This document shows positions 8,132 through 15,346 of a stretch of 16,322 nt of DNA, one piece after another (position 1 is the stretch's first letter; each line of letters begins with the position of its first letter). The stretch is from Deinococcus sp. GTDB taxonomy: Bacteria; Deinococcota; Deinococci; Deinococcales; Deinococcaceae. Where the stretch lies: contig JAUNHF010000015.1 in NCBI GenBank assembly GCA_030524065.1, positions 1 through 16,322 on the forward strand. The letters run 5' to 3'. The translations under genes were made by a program, and so were the position numbers. The notes under the pieces are model-generated. The model ran no database searches and was not told the origin of the DNA. It was given only the letters and a program-made list of their open reading frames with translations.

Positions 8132-9157
8132 ATGTCCCCTACAACCCAGTACGCCTCCGCCGAGGTGACGTTTCAGCGCGGCGGCCTGGCCGAAAGCCGG
8201 CATGAAGTTCATCTGGCGGTGGTGGACCCGGCGGGGCAAGTCTTAGCGGCCTGCGGCGACCCCGCACTGCTCACGTTTCCGCGCAGTGCCAGCAAGCCGG
8301 TGCAGGCGCTGCCGCTGGCCCTGGCCGCACCCGAGCTGCCGCTGGACGAACTGGCGATTGCCTGCGCCAGTCACGCCGGGACGCCCACGCATCTGGCCGC
8401 TGTAGAGAAATTGCTGGCCCGCAGCGGGAGCACGGTGGCTGACCTGCGCTGCGGGGCACACCCGCCCTTTGACCCGCAGGCCGCCGCCGAGCTGATCCGG
8501 CGCGGCGCGGCGCCCACCCCGCTGCACCACAACTGCTCGGGCAAGCACGCGGGGATGTTGCTGGCCTGTGTGCAGCGTGGCTGGCCCCGCGAGGGCTACA
8601 CCGAGCCGGAACATCCTTTGCAGCGGCGCATCCTGGAACTGCACGCGGAACTGGCGGACGTGCCGCTGAATGCCATCCACGCCGGCACCGACGGGTGCAG
8701 CGTGCCCGCGCTGGCCCTGCCGCTGCACGGAATGGCCCGCATCTTTGCCCGGCTGGCCGCCGCTGAGCCGCAGGGTGATGAGCTGGACGCCGCCCTGAGC
8801 CGCATTTTCGCCGCCATGACTGCGCATCCTGACCTGGTGGCCGGACCGGGCCGGCTGGACACCGACCTGATGCCGCTGGTGCCCGGCCTGGTCACCAAAA
8901 TGGGCGCCGAGGCTTTTTATGGCCTGGGCCTGCGCGAATCGCCCCACGGTCCGCTGGGCGTCGCCTTCAAGGTGCTGGACGGCGGCGAGCGGGCGCGGCC
9001 TTACGCAGCGCTGGCGGTGCTGGAAGCGCTGGGCATGCTGCTCACGCCTGAGCTGAGCGCCCTGGCCCCACAGCAACAGCGCAACTGGGCCGGGCGCGTG
9101 GCCTGTGAGGTAGCGGTAAAGCTGCCGCTGCACTGGACGGCATGGGCAGGGGCCTAG
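8132..9157 (+). CDS. L-asparaginase, class 3 (Rhizobium etli type II family)
   Basis: Hydrolyses L-asparagine to aspartate and ammonia. This family is unrelated to the bacterial EcAI/EcAII asparaginases and to plant-type enzymes. It has the serine-lysine tandems and zinc site described for the R. etli enzyme. RSASK gives Ser52-x-x-Lys55. Ser80 lies in [16 protein letters not shown] gives Cys135 and Lys138. Cys189 is in [10 protein letters not shown] later lysine, Lys256 in TKMGAEA, would complete the second Ser-Lys pair. Ser80, Cys135, Lys138 and Cys189 carry the same numbers as I recall for the R. etli protein. The length of 341 residues is normal and there is no signal peptide, so it is cytoplasmic. 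The ATG is set by TATACT 6 nt upstream. The TAG stop is reused in the -10 box of the next gene. Confidence 0.9.
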   Translation: MSPTTQYASAEVTFQRGGLAESRHEVHLAVVDPAGQVLAACGDPALLTFPRSASKPVQALPLALAAPELPLDELAIACASHAGTPTHLAAVEKLLARSGSTVADLRCGAHPPFDPQAAAELIRRGAAPTPLHHNCSGKHAGMLLACVQRGWPREGYTEPEHPLQRRILELHAELADVPLNAIHAGTDGCSVPALALPLHGMARIFARLAAAEPQGDELDAALSRIFAAMTAHPDLVAGPGRLDTDLMPLVPGLVTKMGAEAFYGLGLRESPHGPLGVAFKVLDGGERARPYAALAVLEALGMLLTPELSALAPQQQRNWAGRVACEVAVKLPLHWTAWAGA

Positions 9158-9160
9158 ACT
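9155..9160 (+). promoter_or_regulatory. -10 box of leaderless promoter (second SDR), overlapping a stop codon
   Basis: TAGACT, whose first three bases are the TAG stop of the asparaginase gene. It lies 7 nt before the ATG at 9168. CTGGAC at 9133-9138 is a weak -35 candidate 16 bp upstream, inside the asparaginase coding sequence. Confidence 0.55.
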
Positions 9161-9167
9161 GCCTCCC

Positions 9168-9866
9168 ATGACTGCAACACTACAAGGACGAACCGTCGCC
9201 GTGACCGGAGCCAGCCGGGGCATCGGCCTGCGCGTGGCCGAAGTGCTGGCCGCCCAGGGCGCGCAGGTGGTGGCCGGAGCGCGGGACCTGAGCGGCGTGC
9301 CCGACATTGCCGGGGTCCAGTTCATGACGCTGGACGTGACCGACCAGAGCAGCGTGCGCGCCTTTGCTGGCGCCGCCATCGCCGCCGGAGCCGACGCCCT
9401 GGTCAACAACGCGGGCGTGGGCAGCTTCATGCCGGTAGAAGACATCACCCCTGACGAGTACCGCCGCATCATGGACACCAATGTGCTGGGTGTCATCCTG
9501 ACCAGTGGCGCCTTTGTCCCGCACTTCCGCACGCTGGAAAGCAGCACCATCGTCAACGTGACCAGCGACGTGAGCGCCCGCACCTTCGCGCGCGGTGGGC
9601 TGTACACCGCCAGCAAGTACGCCGCCCGCGCCATCACCCAGGCCCTGGCCTATGAAGGACACGAATACGGCCTGCGCGTGAGCGAGATTCGCTCGGGCAA
9701 TGTAGACACCTACTTTGGTGACACCCAGCAGGGCACCCCCGAGAAGCAGGAATGGCTGAAGCCCGACGACATCGCCCAGGCGGTGCTGTACGCTCTGAGC
9801 GCGCCGAAGCATGTGCGGATAGACGAAATCCTGCTGCACCCCACCTGGCAGCCGGTGGCCTTCTAA
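9168..9866 (+). CDS. Short-chain dehydrogenase/reductase (second SDR)
   Basis: A classical SDR of 232 residues. The cofactor motif TGASRGIG is at 13-20 and the NNAG motif lies in LVNNAGVG. Catalytic Tyr146 and Lys150 are in YTASK, and the serine lies upstream in NVTSDVS. The Arg17 in the glycine motif and the absence of an acidic residue at the end of the second strand ([10 protein letters not shown]) suggest NADP(H). It is short for the family, ending soon after the substrate-loop region, with a C-terminus ([12 protein letters not shown]) often seen in YdfG/serine-dehydrogenase-like SDRs. The substrate is unknown. It is not close in sequence to the SDR at 3561-4352. It has its own -10 box and could also be read through from the asparaginase gene, 10 bp upstream. 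Confidence 0.87.
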   Translation: MTATLQGRTVAVTGASRGIGLRVAEVLAAQGAQVVAGARDLSGVPDIAGVQFMTLDVTDQSSVRAFAGAAIAAGADALVNNAGVGSFMPVEDITPDEYRRIMDTNVLGVILTSGAFVPHFRTLESSTIVNVTSDVSARTFARGGLYTASKYAARAITQALAYEGHEYGLRVSEIRSGNVDTYFGDTQQGTPEKQEWLKPDDIAQAVLYALSAPKHVRIDEILLHPTWQPVAF

Positions 9867-9893
9867 ACCCTCTACTATGCGGTGTACAAACCC

Positions 9894-9899
9894 TATAAA
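9894..9899 (+). promoter_or_regulatory. Candidate -10 box of the ddrB promoter
   Basis: TATAAA, 5 bp upstream of the palindromic operator and 31 nt before the ATG at 9931. The -35 is not clear. A second candidate, TACTAT at 9873-9878, lies farther upstream. Confidence 0.45.
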
Positions 9900-9904
9900 G
9901 CGTG

Positions 9905-9921
9905 TTATGTTATTTACATAA
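9905..9921. promoter_or_regulatory. Radiation/desiccation response motif (DdrO operator)
   Basis: TTATGTTATTTACATAA is a 17-bp palindrome with perfect 6-bp arms TTATGT/ACATAA. It matches the published Deinococcus consensus TTATGTCATTGACATAA at 15 of 17 positions. In Deinococcus this site binds the repressor DdrO, which the metalloprotease PprI (IrrE) cleaves after damage. It sits between the likely -10 box and the Shine-Dalgarno of ddrB, so bound repressor would block transcription. Confidence 0.88.
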
Positions 9922-9926
9922 GGAGG
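9920..9926 (+). promoter_or_regulatory. Strong Shine-Dalgarno of ddrB
   Basis: AAGGAGG, 4 nt before the ATG at 9931. It overlaps the last two bases of the operator. This is one of only two clear Shine-Dalgarno sites in the window. Confidence 0.85.
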
Positions 9927-9930
9927 CAGC

Positions 9931-10524
9931 ATGCTGCACATTGAATTCATCACCGATCTGGGGGCCAAAGTCACGGTGGACGTGGAGCGTCCCGAACAGC
10001 TGCTGGACGTTCAGCGCCACTACGGCCGCCTGGGCTGGACCAGCGGCGAGGTGCCAGCAGGTGGCTTTGTCTTTCCGCTGGACAACGAGCCCGACTTTGA
10101 CTGGTCGCTGATTGGGGCGCGTGCCTGGACCAACCCCGAAGGCGAGGTCATGATTCTGCACCGGGGCCACGCCTACCGCCGCCGCGAGCTGGAAGCGGTG
10201 GACAGCCGCAAGCTGAAGCTGCCCAAAGCGGTCAAGTACAGCCGGGGTGCCAAGCCTACCGACCCCGAACACCTGCGCGAAAAGGCCGACGGCGAAATTG
10301 AGTACGTGACCCTCGCCATGTTCCGTGGGGGCAAGCGCCAGGACCGCTTCGCCGCGCCGCAGGGCCAGAGCGCAGGCCACAGCGGGCCGCGTGAGGCCCG
10401 CCCGGCCCAGGTAGGTCAGACGAATCAGGCCGGTCAGCCGAACCGGGGCGCCGCTCAGACGGCTCAGCGGCCCGCCCCCCGCGCCGCTGCTCCTGCCCCC
10501 GCCGAGGACGACACTCCCTTCTAA
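9931..10524 (+). CDS. ddrB: DdrB, damage-induced single-stranded DNA-binding protein
   Basis: Deinococcus-specific ssDNA-binding protein that promotes annealing of complementary strands when the genome is rebuilt after massive double-strand breakage. The first ~140 residues match what I know of D. radiodurans DdrB, including MLxIEFITDLGA, LLDVQRHYGRLGWTSGE, FDWSLIGAR, HRGHAYRRRELEAVDSRKL and KYSRGAK. This core forms a ring-shaped pentamer in the known structure. It is followed by a disordered Gln/Ala/Pro-rich tail (about 145-190) ending in the acidic tip EDDTPF, the partner-docking signature shared with SSB. The length of 197 is slightly longer than the ~184 of D. radiodurans. Expression should be damage-inducible through the upstream operator. 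Confidence 0.96.
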   Translation: MLHIEFITDLGAKVTVDVERPEQLLDVQRHYGRLGWTSGEVPAGGFVFPLDNEPDFDWSLIGARAWTNPEGEVMILHRGHAYRRRELEAVDSRKLKLPKAVKYSRGAKPTDPEHLREKADGEIEYVTLAMFRGGKRQDRFAAPQGQSAGHSGPREARPAQVGQTNQAGQPNRGAAQTAQRPAPRAAAPAPAEDDTPF

Positions 10525-10545
10525 GAGGCTGCCCCGGATAGACCC

Positions 10546-10580
10546 GGTCGGTGGTGAGCTGTTGCCACCGGCCCCTTTCT
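10546..10580 (+). terminator. Rho-independent terminator after ddrB
   Basis: The arms GGTCGGTGG (10546-10554) and CCACCGGCC (10565-10573) form a 9-bp stem with one G-T pair and a 10-nt loop. A short CCTTTCT tail follows. The stem lies 22 nt after the ddrB stop. Its T-run is weak, and on the other strand it has none, so it mainly serves ddrB. Confidence 0.6.
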
Positions 10581-10588
10581 ATGGGCCG

Positions 10589-11476
10589 CTAGTGTTTTGC
10601 GTCCTGCGCCCGCCACCCCTGCGCCAGTCGGCCCAGTTCCTGCGCCAGCCAGCGCACGCCCCGGCTCTCGCTGTCGGCCAGGTGCGAGTGGCCTTCCAGC
10701 ACTGAGCGCCCCACGGTCAGGCCCCAGCGCGAGCCATCCGGGCGCACGTTGGGGGTGCGGTCCCAGAATACGTTCACCGGATAATTGCCGGCCGGGTCGG
10801 GCACATATCCGCCCTGCACCGAGTGGACTTCCAGCCCGCGTTCCACATGCCACGGCACCAGGTCTTTGGGGCCCAGGCGCACGCCGCCCAGCCAGGGGGC
10901 TCCCGGCAGCGGCTGGCAAGCCTGAGCGATGTCCGGCTGGCCGCGTAGGGCAGGGGAGAGTTCCAGCAGGGCCGCGCGGTGGTCCAGGTTCCACAGCTCG
11001 CAGACGCCGTCTATGTCCAGCAGGGCCGCCACCGGCTGCTCCGGGAATTGCCGCACCAGCTGATGCAGCCAGGGCACCCCGTGCGAGTGGCCCACCAGCA
11101 CCACGCGGGGCGGGTCGTCGCCCCATTCCTCACGTAGCCGGGCATAGTCGCGGCGCAGGGCCGGCCAGCCGCGCTGCCGGGGGCTGACCCGCGCCGAGCC
11201 GTAGTCCTCCTGCGCATTGGAGGTGTAGCCGGCCACCTGCACCCTGTAGCCGGCGGCCGCCACCGCGTCGGCCAGGCGGTCCAGCGTACCGCTGTGGGCC
11301 AAGAGGTCGTAGTTGTCGCCGGGCGCGGCGCAGGGCGGCGCACAGTGGCCCGACATCCCCAGAATCACCACGTCGGGCGCGGGGGCGCCGAACTTCAGCC
11401 CAGTGGTGCGGGCTGGTTGCACCGTGACGGTCATGCAGCCCACCAGCAGCGGAAGAATCAGCAGCAAAAAGCGCAT
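10589..11476 (-). CDS. Lipoprotein with alpha/beta-hydrolase fold
   Basis: Membrane-anchored extracytoplasmic protein, probably an esterase/lipase-like hydrolase. The lipobox LVGC places the lipidated Cys at residue 14 after a short hydrophobic signal (MRFLLLILPLL). The nucleophile elbow GHSHG (Ser131 within 129-133) follows a strand PRVVLVG, as in alpha/beta hydrolases. A strand-loop VVILGMSGH near 36-44 may form the oxyanion region. A catalytic His may be in SVLEGHSHLADSES. The acidic member is not assigned. Cys45 and Cys49 could form a disulfide. The start is placed at ATG 11476: a TATAGT box lies 7 nt upstream, and the GTG at 11485 would sit inside that box. It is convergent with ddrB. 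Confidence 0.72.
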   Translation of the reverse strand: MRFLLLILPLLVGCMTVTVQPARTTGLKFGAPAPDVVILGMSGHCAPPCAAPGDNYDLLAHSGTLDRLADAVAAAGYRVQVAGYTSNAQEDYGSARVSPRQRGWPALRRDYARLREEWGDDPPRVVLVGHSHGVPWLHQLVRQFPEQPVAALLDIDGVCELWNLDHRAALLELSPALRGQPDIAQACQPLPGAPWLGGVRLGPKDLVPWHVERGLEVHSVQGGYVPDPAGNYPVNVFWDRTPNVRPDGSRWGLTVGRSVLEGHSHLADSESRGVRWLAQELGRLAQGWRAQDAKH

Positions 11477-11483
11477 CGCCCGC

Positions 11484-11489
11484 ACTATA
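11484..11489 (-). promoter_or_regulatory. -10 box of leaderless promoter (lipoprotein)
   Basis: TATAGT on the minus strand, 7 nt before the ATG at 11476. It decides the start, since the in-frame GTG at 11485 overlaps the box. Confidence 0.55.
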
Positions 11490-11548
11490 GGCAGCGGTGC
11501 GCCGGGCGAATGTAGGGGGCACAGGGGCCTGTTCCCCGCCGTTGCGGC

Positions 11549-12088
11549 TCAGCCCTGATTGGAGGGCAGTTCCTGCAAAGTTTTCAGCTCGAAGGTGCGC
11601 TCGCGGCCGCCGTAGTGGAAGGCGGCCAGATACCCCACCACCTGTCCCCCGGCCCGCTCAGCCAGCCGGGCCAGCGCCGCGCCGGTGCCGCCCGAAGCCA
11701 CCACGTCCTGCACGATAAGAACCCGCTTGCCCTTGAGGCGGGCGGCGTGCCGGGCGTCCAGCCACAGCGTTTCGTTCACGCCCAGGCTCATGCTGGGTAC
11801 ATCCTGAATCAGCGGGTCCTGCATATAAGTGCGCCGCTTTTTGCGGACCACCACGTAGGGCAGGCCCGAGCGGTCGCTCAGCTCGTGTACCAGCGGCAGG
11901 GCGTTGGTCACCACCGTCAGCATGATTTCGGCTCCTGGGTCCAGCAGCGGCAGCATCGCCTCGGCAGTGGCCTTGGTAAATTCGCTGTCGCCCAGGAATT
12001 CCACCAGGGGCACGCGCTTGACCGCCCCGACCTGCACGGTGGGCAGCTCACGGGTCACGGAACCGACAGTTACGGTGATGGGATGCAT
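11549..12088 (-). CDS. Purine-type phosphoribosyltransferase (Apt-like)
   Basis: Type I phosphoribosyltransferase fold, 179 residues, probably linking PRPP to a purine base in salvage. The PRPP loop is [14 protein letters not shown] (about 123-136). Most family members have two acidic residues where this protein has Gln127-Asp128. The segments [21 protein letters not shown] (in part) and [23 protein letters not shown] are typical of a subgroup often annotated adenine phosphoribosyltransferase. Whether adenine, xanthine or another base is used cannot be told. A regulatory PRTase-fold role such as PurR or PyrR is less likely, as no DNA-binding N-domain is present. ATG at 12088, with TAGACT 6 nt upstream. 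Same strand as metK, but separated from it by a terminator. Confidence 0.8.
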   Translation of the reverse strand: MHPITVTVGSVTRELPTVQVGAVKRVPLVEFLGDSEFTKATAEAMLPLLDPGAEIMLTVVTNALPLVHELSDRSGLPYVVVRKKRRTYMQDPLIQDVPSMSLGVNETLWLDARHAARLKGKRVLIVQDVVASGGTGAALARLAERAGGQVVGYLAAFHYGGRERTFELKTLQELPSNQG

Positions 12089-12094
12089 GTCCGC

Positions 12095-12100
12095 AGTCTA
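12095..12100 (-). promoter_or_regulatory. -10 box of leaderless promoter (phosphoribosyltransferase)
   Basis: TAGACT on the minus strand, 6 nt before the ATG at 12088. Confidence 0.58.
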
Positions 12101-12178
12101 AGGCACTGGGGGCAGAAGCGGAGGGGAAAAAGAAGGGGCTGCGGTCCAGGGTCAAGGGCAAAGGGCAGACGAAAGGGC

Positions 12179-12222
12179 AGAAAAGAAGCCGCAGGCGACG
12201 GAGCATTCCAGTCGCCTGCGGC
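12179..12222 (-). terminator. Rho-independent terminator after metK
   Basis: A perfect 12-bp inverted repeat, GCCGCAGGCGAC (12188-12199) and GTCGCCTGCGGC (12211-12222), with an 11-nt loop. On the minus strand it is followed by TTCTTTTCT. It starts 25 nt past the metK stop and separates metK from the phosphoribosyltransferase. The rest of this 159-bp gap (about 12101-12178) is a purine-rich stretch with no gene. Confidence 0.85.
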
Positions 12223-12247
12223 CTACATCCTGCTACGCAGCGCCCCC

Positions 12248-13474
<1,227 letters not shown>

Positions 13475-13479
13475 CTTGA

Positions 13480-13485
13480 CTCCTT
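13480..13485 (-). promoter_or_regulatory. Shine-Dalgarno of metK
   Basis: AAGGAG on the minus strand, 5 nt before the ATG at 13474. It fixes the start and shows that metK has an untranslated leader. Confidence 0.8.
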
Positions 13486-13503
13486 GGCAGCCGGGGCGGT
13501 GTT

Positions 13504-13576
13504 CCGCAGCGCCGTGACCTGTACAGAGGTCTGCTGCGGGAGATGGCCCTGGCCGCTTTGCCGCAGCCCTGGGGCC
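13504..13576 (-). promoter_or_regulatory. Two GC-rich hairpins in the metK leader
   Basis: In the metK transcript the first hairpin pairs GGCCC (13576-13572) with GGGCC (13549-13545). Its inner stem is GGCTGC/GCGGCC (13568-13563 and 13556-13551) around a GGCAAA loop. The second pairs CCGCAGC with GCTGCGG (13539-13533 and 13510-13504), with inner GACCT/AGGTC (13531-13527 and 13520-13516). It ends about 18 nt before the Shine-Dalgarno. No known SAM riboswitch class is recognised by its conserved sequence. The structure is seen by base pairing alone. Confidence 0.4.
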
Positions 13577-13614
13577 GCAGCACACGTCAGGCAGCTTAGC
13601 TCAGATGCCGGAGC

Positions 13615-13629
13615 TTTCGCCGGGCGAAA
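13615..13629. promoter_or_regulatory. 15-bp palindrome between metK and the nuclease gene
   Basis: TTTCGCCGGGCGAAA has perfect 7-bp arms about a central G. It sits 7 bp upstream of a -35-like TTGCGC (13637-13642) for the nuclease gene, and in the upstream part of the metK leader or promoter region. The symmetry and position suit a repressor or activator site, but no regulator is known for it. Confidence 0.4.
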
Positions 13630-13658
13630 CGCTCAGTTGCGCCCCAGCGCGGCCCCCC

Positions 13659-13664
13659 TATACT
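13659..13664 (+). promoter_or_regulatory. -10 box of leaderless promoter (nuclease-kptA operon)
   Basis: TATACT, 7 nt before the ATG at 13672. TTGCGC at 13637-13642, 16 bp upstream, is the best -35 candidate among the leaderless promoters here. Confidence 0.62.
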
Positions 13665-13671
13665 TGCCCCA

Positions 13672-14685
13672 ATGTCCCTTGCCGATGTCGAGCAGGCCCT
13701 GAGCAGCATTCAGACCTGGTTGGATGACCCACCGGGCGAAGCGGTCGTGCGCCAGTGCATCGTGCTGCGGCTTTTGCAAGCGGCGGGCTTCGATATCTGG
13801 AACCCGCTGGAAGTGGTGCCCGAAGAAACCAACGTCACCGGCCACCGCGCCGATTTCCTGATTCGCCGGGGCCAGGGCAAATTCGCGCTGGAGATCAAGG
13901 GCATGGGCGTCACGGTCGGCCCCAGGGAGTACCAGCAAGCCGCCACCTACGCGGTCAATGAAGGCAGCCGCTGGGCCATCGTGACCAACGGCCGGGTGTG
14001 GGTGGTGATAGATGAGCACCTGCCCGGCAAATGGGAGGACCGCGTGGCACTCAAAGTCGAGATGGGCCAGGGAGACAGCTTCGCCGCCGATTTTTTTGGC
14101 CTGCTGGACGCCGAGATCTGGGCACAGGACACTTTTGCGGGCGCCATACAGACCGTGCGCCAGCGTCAGCAGCAGCGCCGCGACGAGGCCCGCATTCGCC
14201 GCGAAAAGCGGCCTGTGGTCGAGCAGACCCAGGCTGAATTCGAGATAGCCACGTTTGAAAAAGCCGCCGAGGCCGCTGTGAAAATGGGACGGCTGACCGA
14301 AGCGGAGCGGGACGTGCTGGTGGGGAGAGAGGAACAATCCTTAGGTTCCGTCCATAGCACCCCAAACGTCAAACTTTATTACTCGGCGTATGGCGGCCAA
14401 GCTGCGGCTCTGCTTGACCCGGGTACAGGCCGCTGCACTGTGTTGGCCGGAAGCCAGGCGGTTAGTGAGGTGAAGGAGTACGCCGAGGGCATCAGGCGTG
14501 AGCGTGATCAGTTGATAGAAAGCGGCATTTTATGCCAAGAAGGTGAATTCTTAGTGTTTCAGCATGACCACGACTGCAAAACGCCAAGTCGCGCCGCAGG
14601 CATCGTTTCAGGTGGCTCTAAAAACGGCTGGGATGTCTGGAAAGACGCCGAAGGCCGCCCCGCTCAGCACTACCGGCCCAAATGA
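13672..14685 (+). CDS. PD-(D/E)XK nuclease (HsdR_N-like) fused to a DUF4357-like domain
   Basis: A 337-residue protein in three parts. Residues 1-150 resemble the N-terminal nuclease domain of type I restriction subunits. Asp61 (GHRADFLI) and Glu74-Ile-Lys76 (FALEIKG) form the PD-(D/E)XK core, Glu23 may be the helix-A acid, and Gln89-xxx-Tyr93 (QAATY) is a QxxxY motif. Residues ~155-195 are a charged, probably coiled segment. Residues ~225-337 match the pattern of DUF4357 modules: VKLYYSAYGGQAAALL, TVLAGSQAVSE, then SRAAGIVSGGSKNGWDVWKD. There is no ATPase, methyltransferase or specificity partner nearby. GC falls to about 55% in 14341-14640. It likely cuts or binds DNA; the role is unknown. 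Its TGA overlaps the ATG of kptA. Confidence 0.78.
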   Translation: MSLADVEQALSSIQTWLDDPPGEAVVRQCIVLRLLQAAGFDIWNPLEVVPEETNVTGHRADFLIRRGQGKFALEIKGMGVTVGPREYQQAATYAVNEGSRWAIVTNGRVWVVIDEHLPGKWEDRVALKVEMGQGDSFAADFFGLLDAEIWAQDTFAGAIQTVRQRQQQRRDEARIRREKRPVVEQTQAEFEIATFEKAAEAAVKMGRLTEAERDVLVGREEQSLGSVHSTPNVKLYYSAYGGQAAALLDPGTGRCTVLAGSQAVSEVKEYAEGIRRERDQLIESGILCQEGEFLVFQHDHDCKTPSRAAGIVSGGSKNGWDVWKDAEGRPAQHYRPK

Positions 14686-15245
14686 ACCCCAGCCAACTCT
14701 CAGGGCGCCTCGCCTATCTGCTGCGCCACGCTCCCCATGAAGCGGGCCTGACGCTGGAGCGCGGCGGCTGGGTGCCGCTGGAGCCGCTGCTGGCGCACCT
14801 GAAGGTCACGCGGGAGCAGGTGGAGCAGGTCGTGCGCGCCGACGACAAGGGCCGCTTTGGCCTCAGCGAAAGCGGTGACAAAATCCGTGCCCACCAGGGC
14901 CACAGCGTGCCGGTGGACCTGGGCCTGACGCCGCAAATCCCGCCCGACACGCTGTATCACGGCAGCTATCAGGGGGCGCGGGTAGGCATCCAGCGGCACG
15001 GGCTCAAAGCAATGAGCCGCCACCATGTCCACCTCAGCGCCGATACGGGCACGGCCCTCAAGGTGGGCCTGCGCCGGGGCTGGCCGCTGCTGTTTACGGT
15101 AGACGCAGCGCGGATGCACGCGGACGGTTTTGCCTTTTACCGCTCCGAGAACGGCGTCTGGCTGGTTGGCCGCGTGCCGCCTGCGTACCTGAGTGAGTTG
15201 TCCCTGAGCGAGTTGCCCAAGCCGGGGCCAAGTGAGCGGCGCTGA
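14682..15245 (+). CDS. kptA: RNA 2'-phosphotransferase (Tpt1/KptA family)
   Basis: Transfers an internal RNA 2'-phosphate to NAD+, giving ADP-ribose 1'',2''-cyclic phosphate and nicotinamide. Fungi and plants use it after tRNA ligation; the bacterial role is unknown. Some family members also ADP-ribosylate 5'-phosphate ends of RNA or DNA. The 187-residue protein has both domains. The N-terminal winged-helix part (1-80) holds LLRHAPHEAGL with Arg15-His16, and KIRAHQGHS with Arg69. The C-terminal NAD-binding part has LYHGS (91-95), QRHGLKAM, VHLS (116-119) and KVGLRRGW, which holds the last catalytic arginine (131 or 132). These four residues match the Arg-His-Arg-Arg catalytic set of Tpt1. The ATGA overlap with the nuclease gene gives translational coupling. 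No separate promoter is seen. Confidence 0.92.
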   Translation: MNPSQLSGRLAYLLRHAPHEAGLTLERGGWVPLEPLLAHLKVTREQVEQVVRADDKGRFGLSESGDKIRAHQGHSVPVDLGLTPQIPPDTLYHGSYQGARVGIQRHGLKAMSRHHVHLSADTGTALKVGLRRGWPLLFTVDAARMHADGFAFYRSENGVWLVGRVPPAYLSELSLSELPKPGPSERR

Positions 15246-15346
15246 CCATCTATCCCGCTGGGCAAGGGGTAACATGCGGGGGACGTTTCAAGCCCGCCGC
15301 ATCCGGGAGACATCCGGGGCGGCACAGGGGCAAAGGAACGCGCAAC
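15246..15346 (+). other. 5' part of the ribD leader, candidate promoter
   Basis: The gap from kptA to ribD is 465 bp. This first part has no gene. TAACAT at 15270-15275 is a possible -10 box, without a good -35. A small hairpin pairs GCCGC (15296-15300) with GCGGC (15319-15323). The remainder of the gap is the riboswitch and its expression platform. Confidence 0.3.

Noticed and set aside
8243..9637. Minus-strand open frame (464 codons) across asparaginase and the second SDR
   Set aside because: It spans two well-recognised genes and has no domain motif; a GC-driven shadow.
12150..12187. Short imperfect repeat AAAGGGCAG (two copies) near the metK terminator
   Set aside because: Only two short copies in a purine-rich stretch; no sign of a CRISPR, IS end or origin.
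13475..13585. 37-codon N-terminal extension of metK
   Set aside because: The extension is unlike any MetK N-terminus, lies over leader hairpins, and the ATG at 13474 has a good Shine-Dalgarno.
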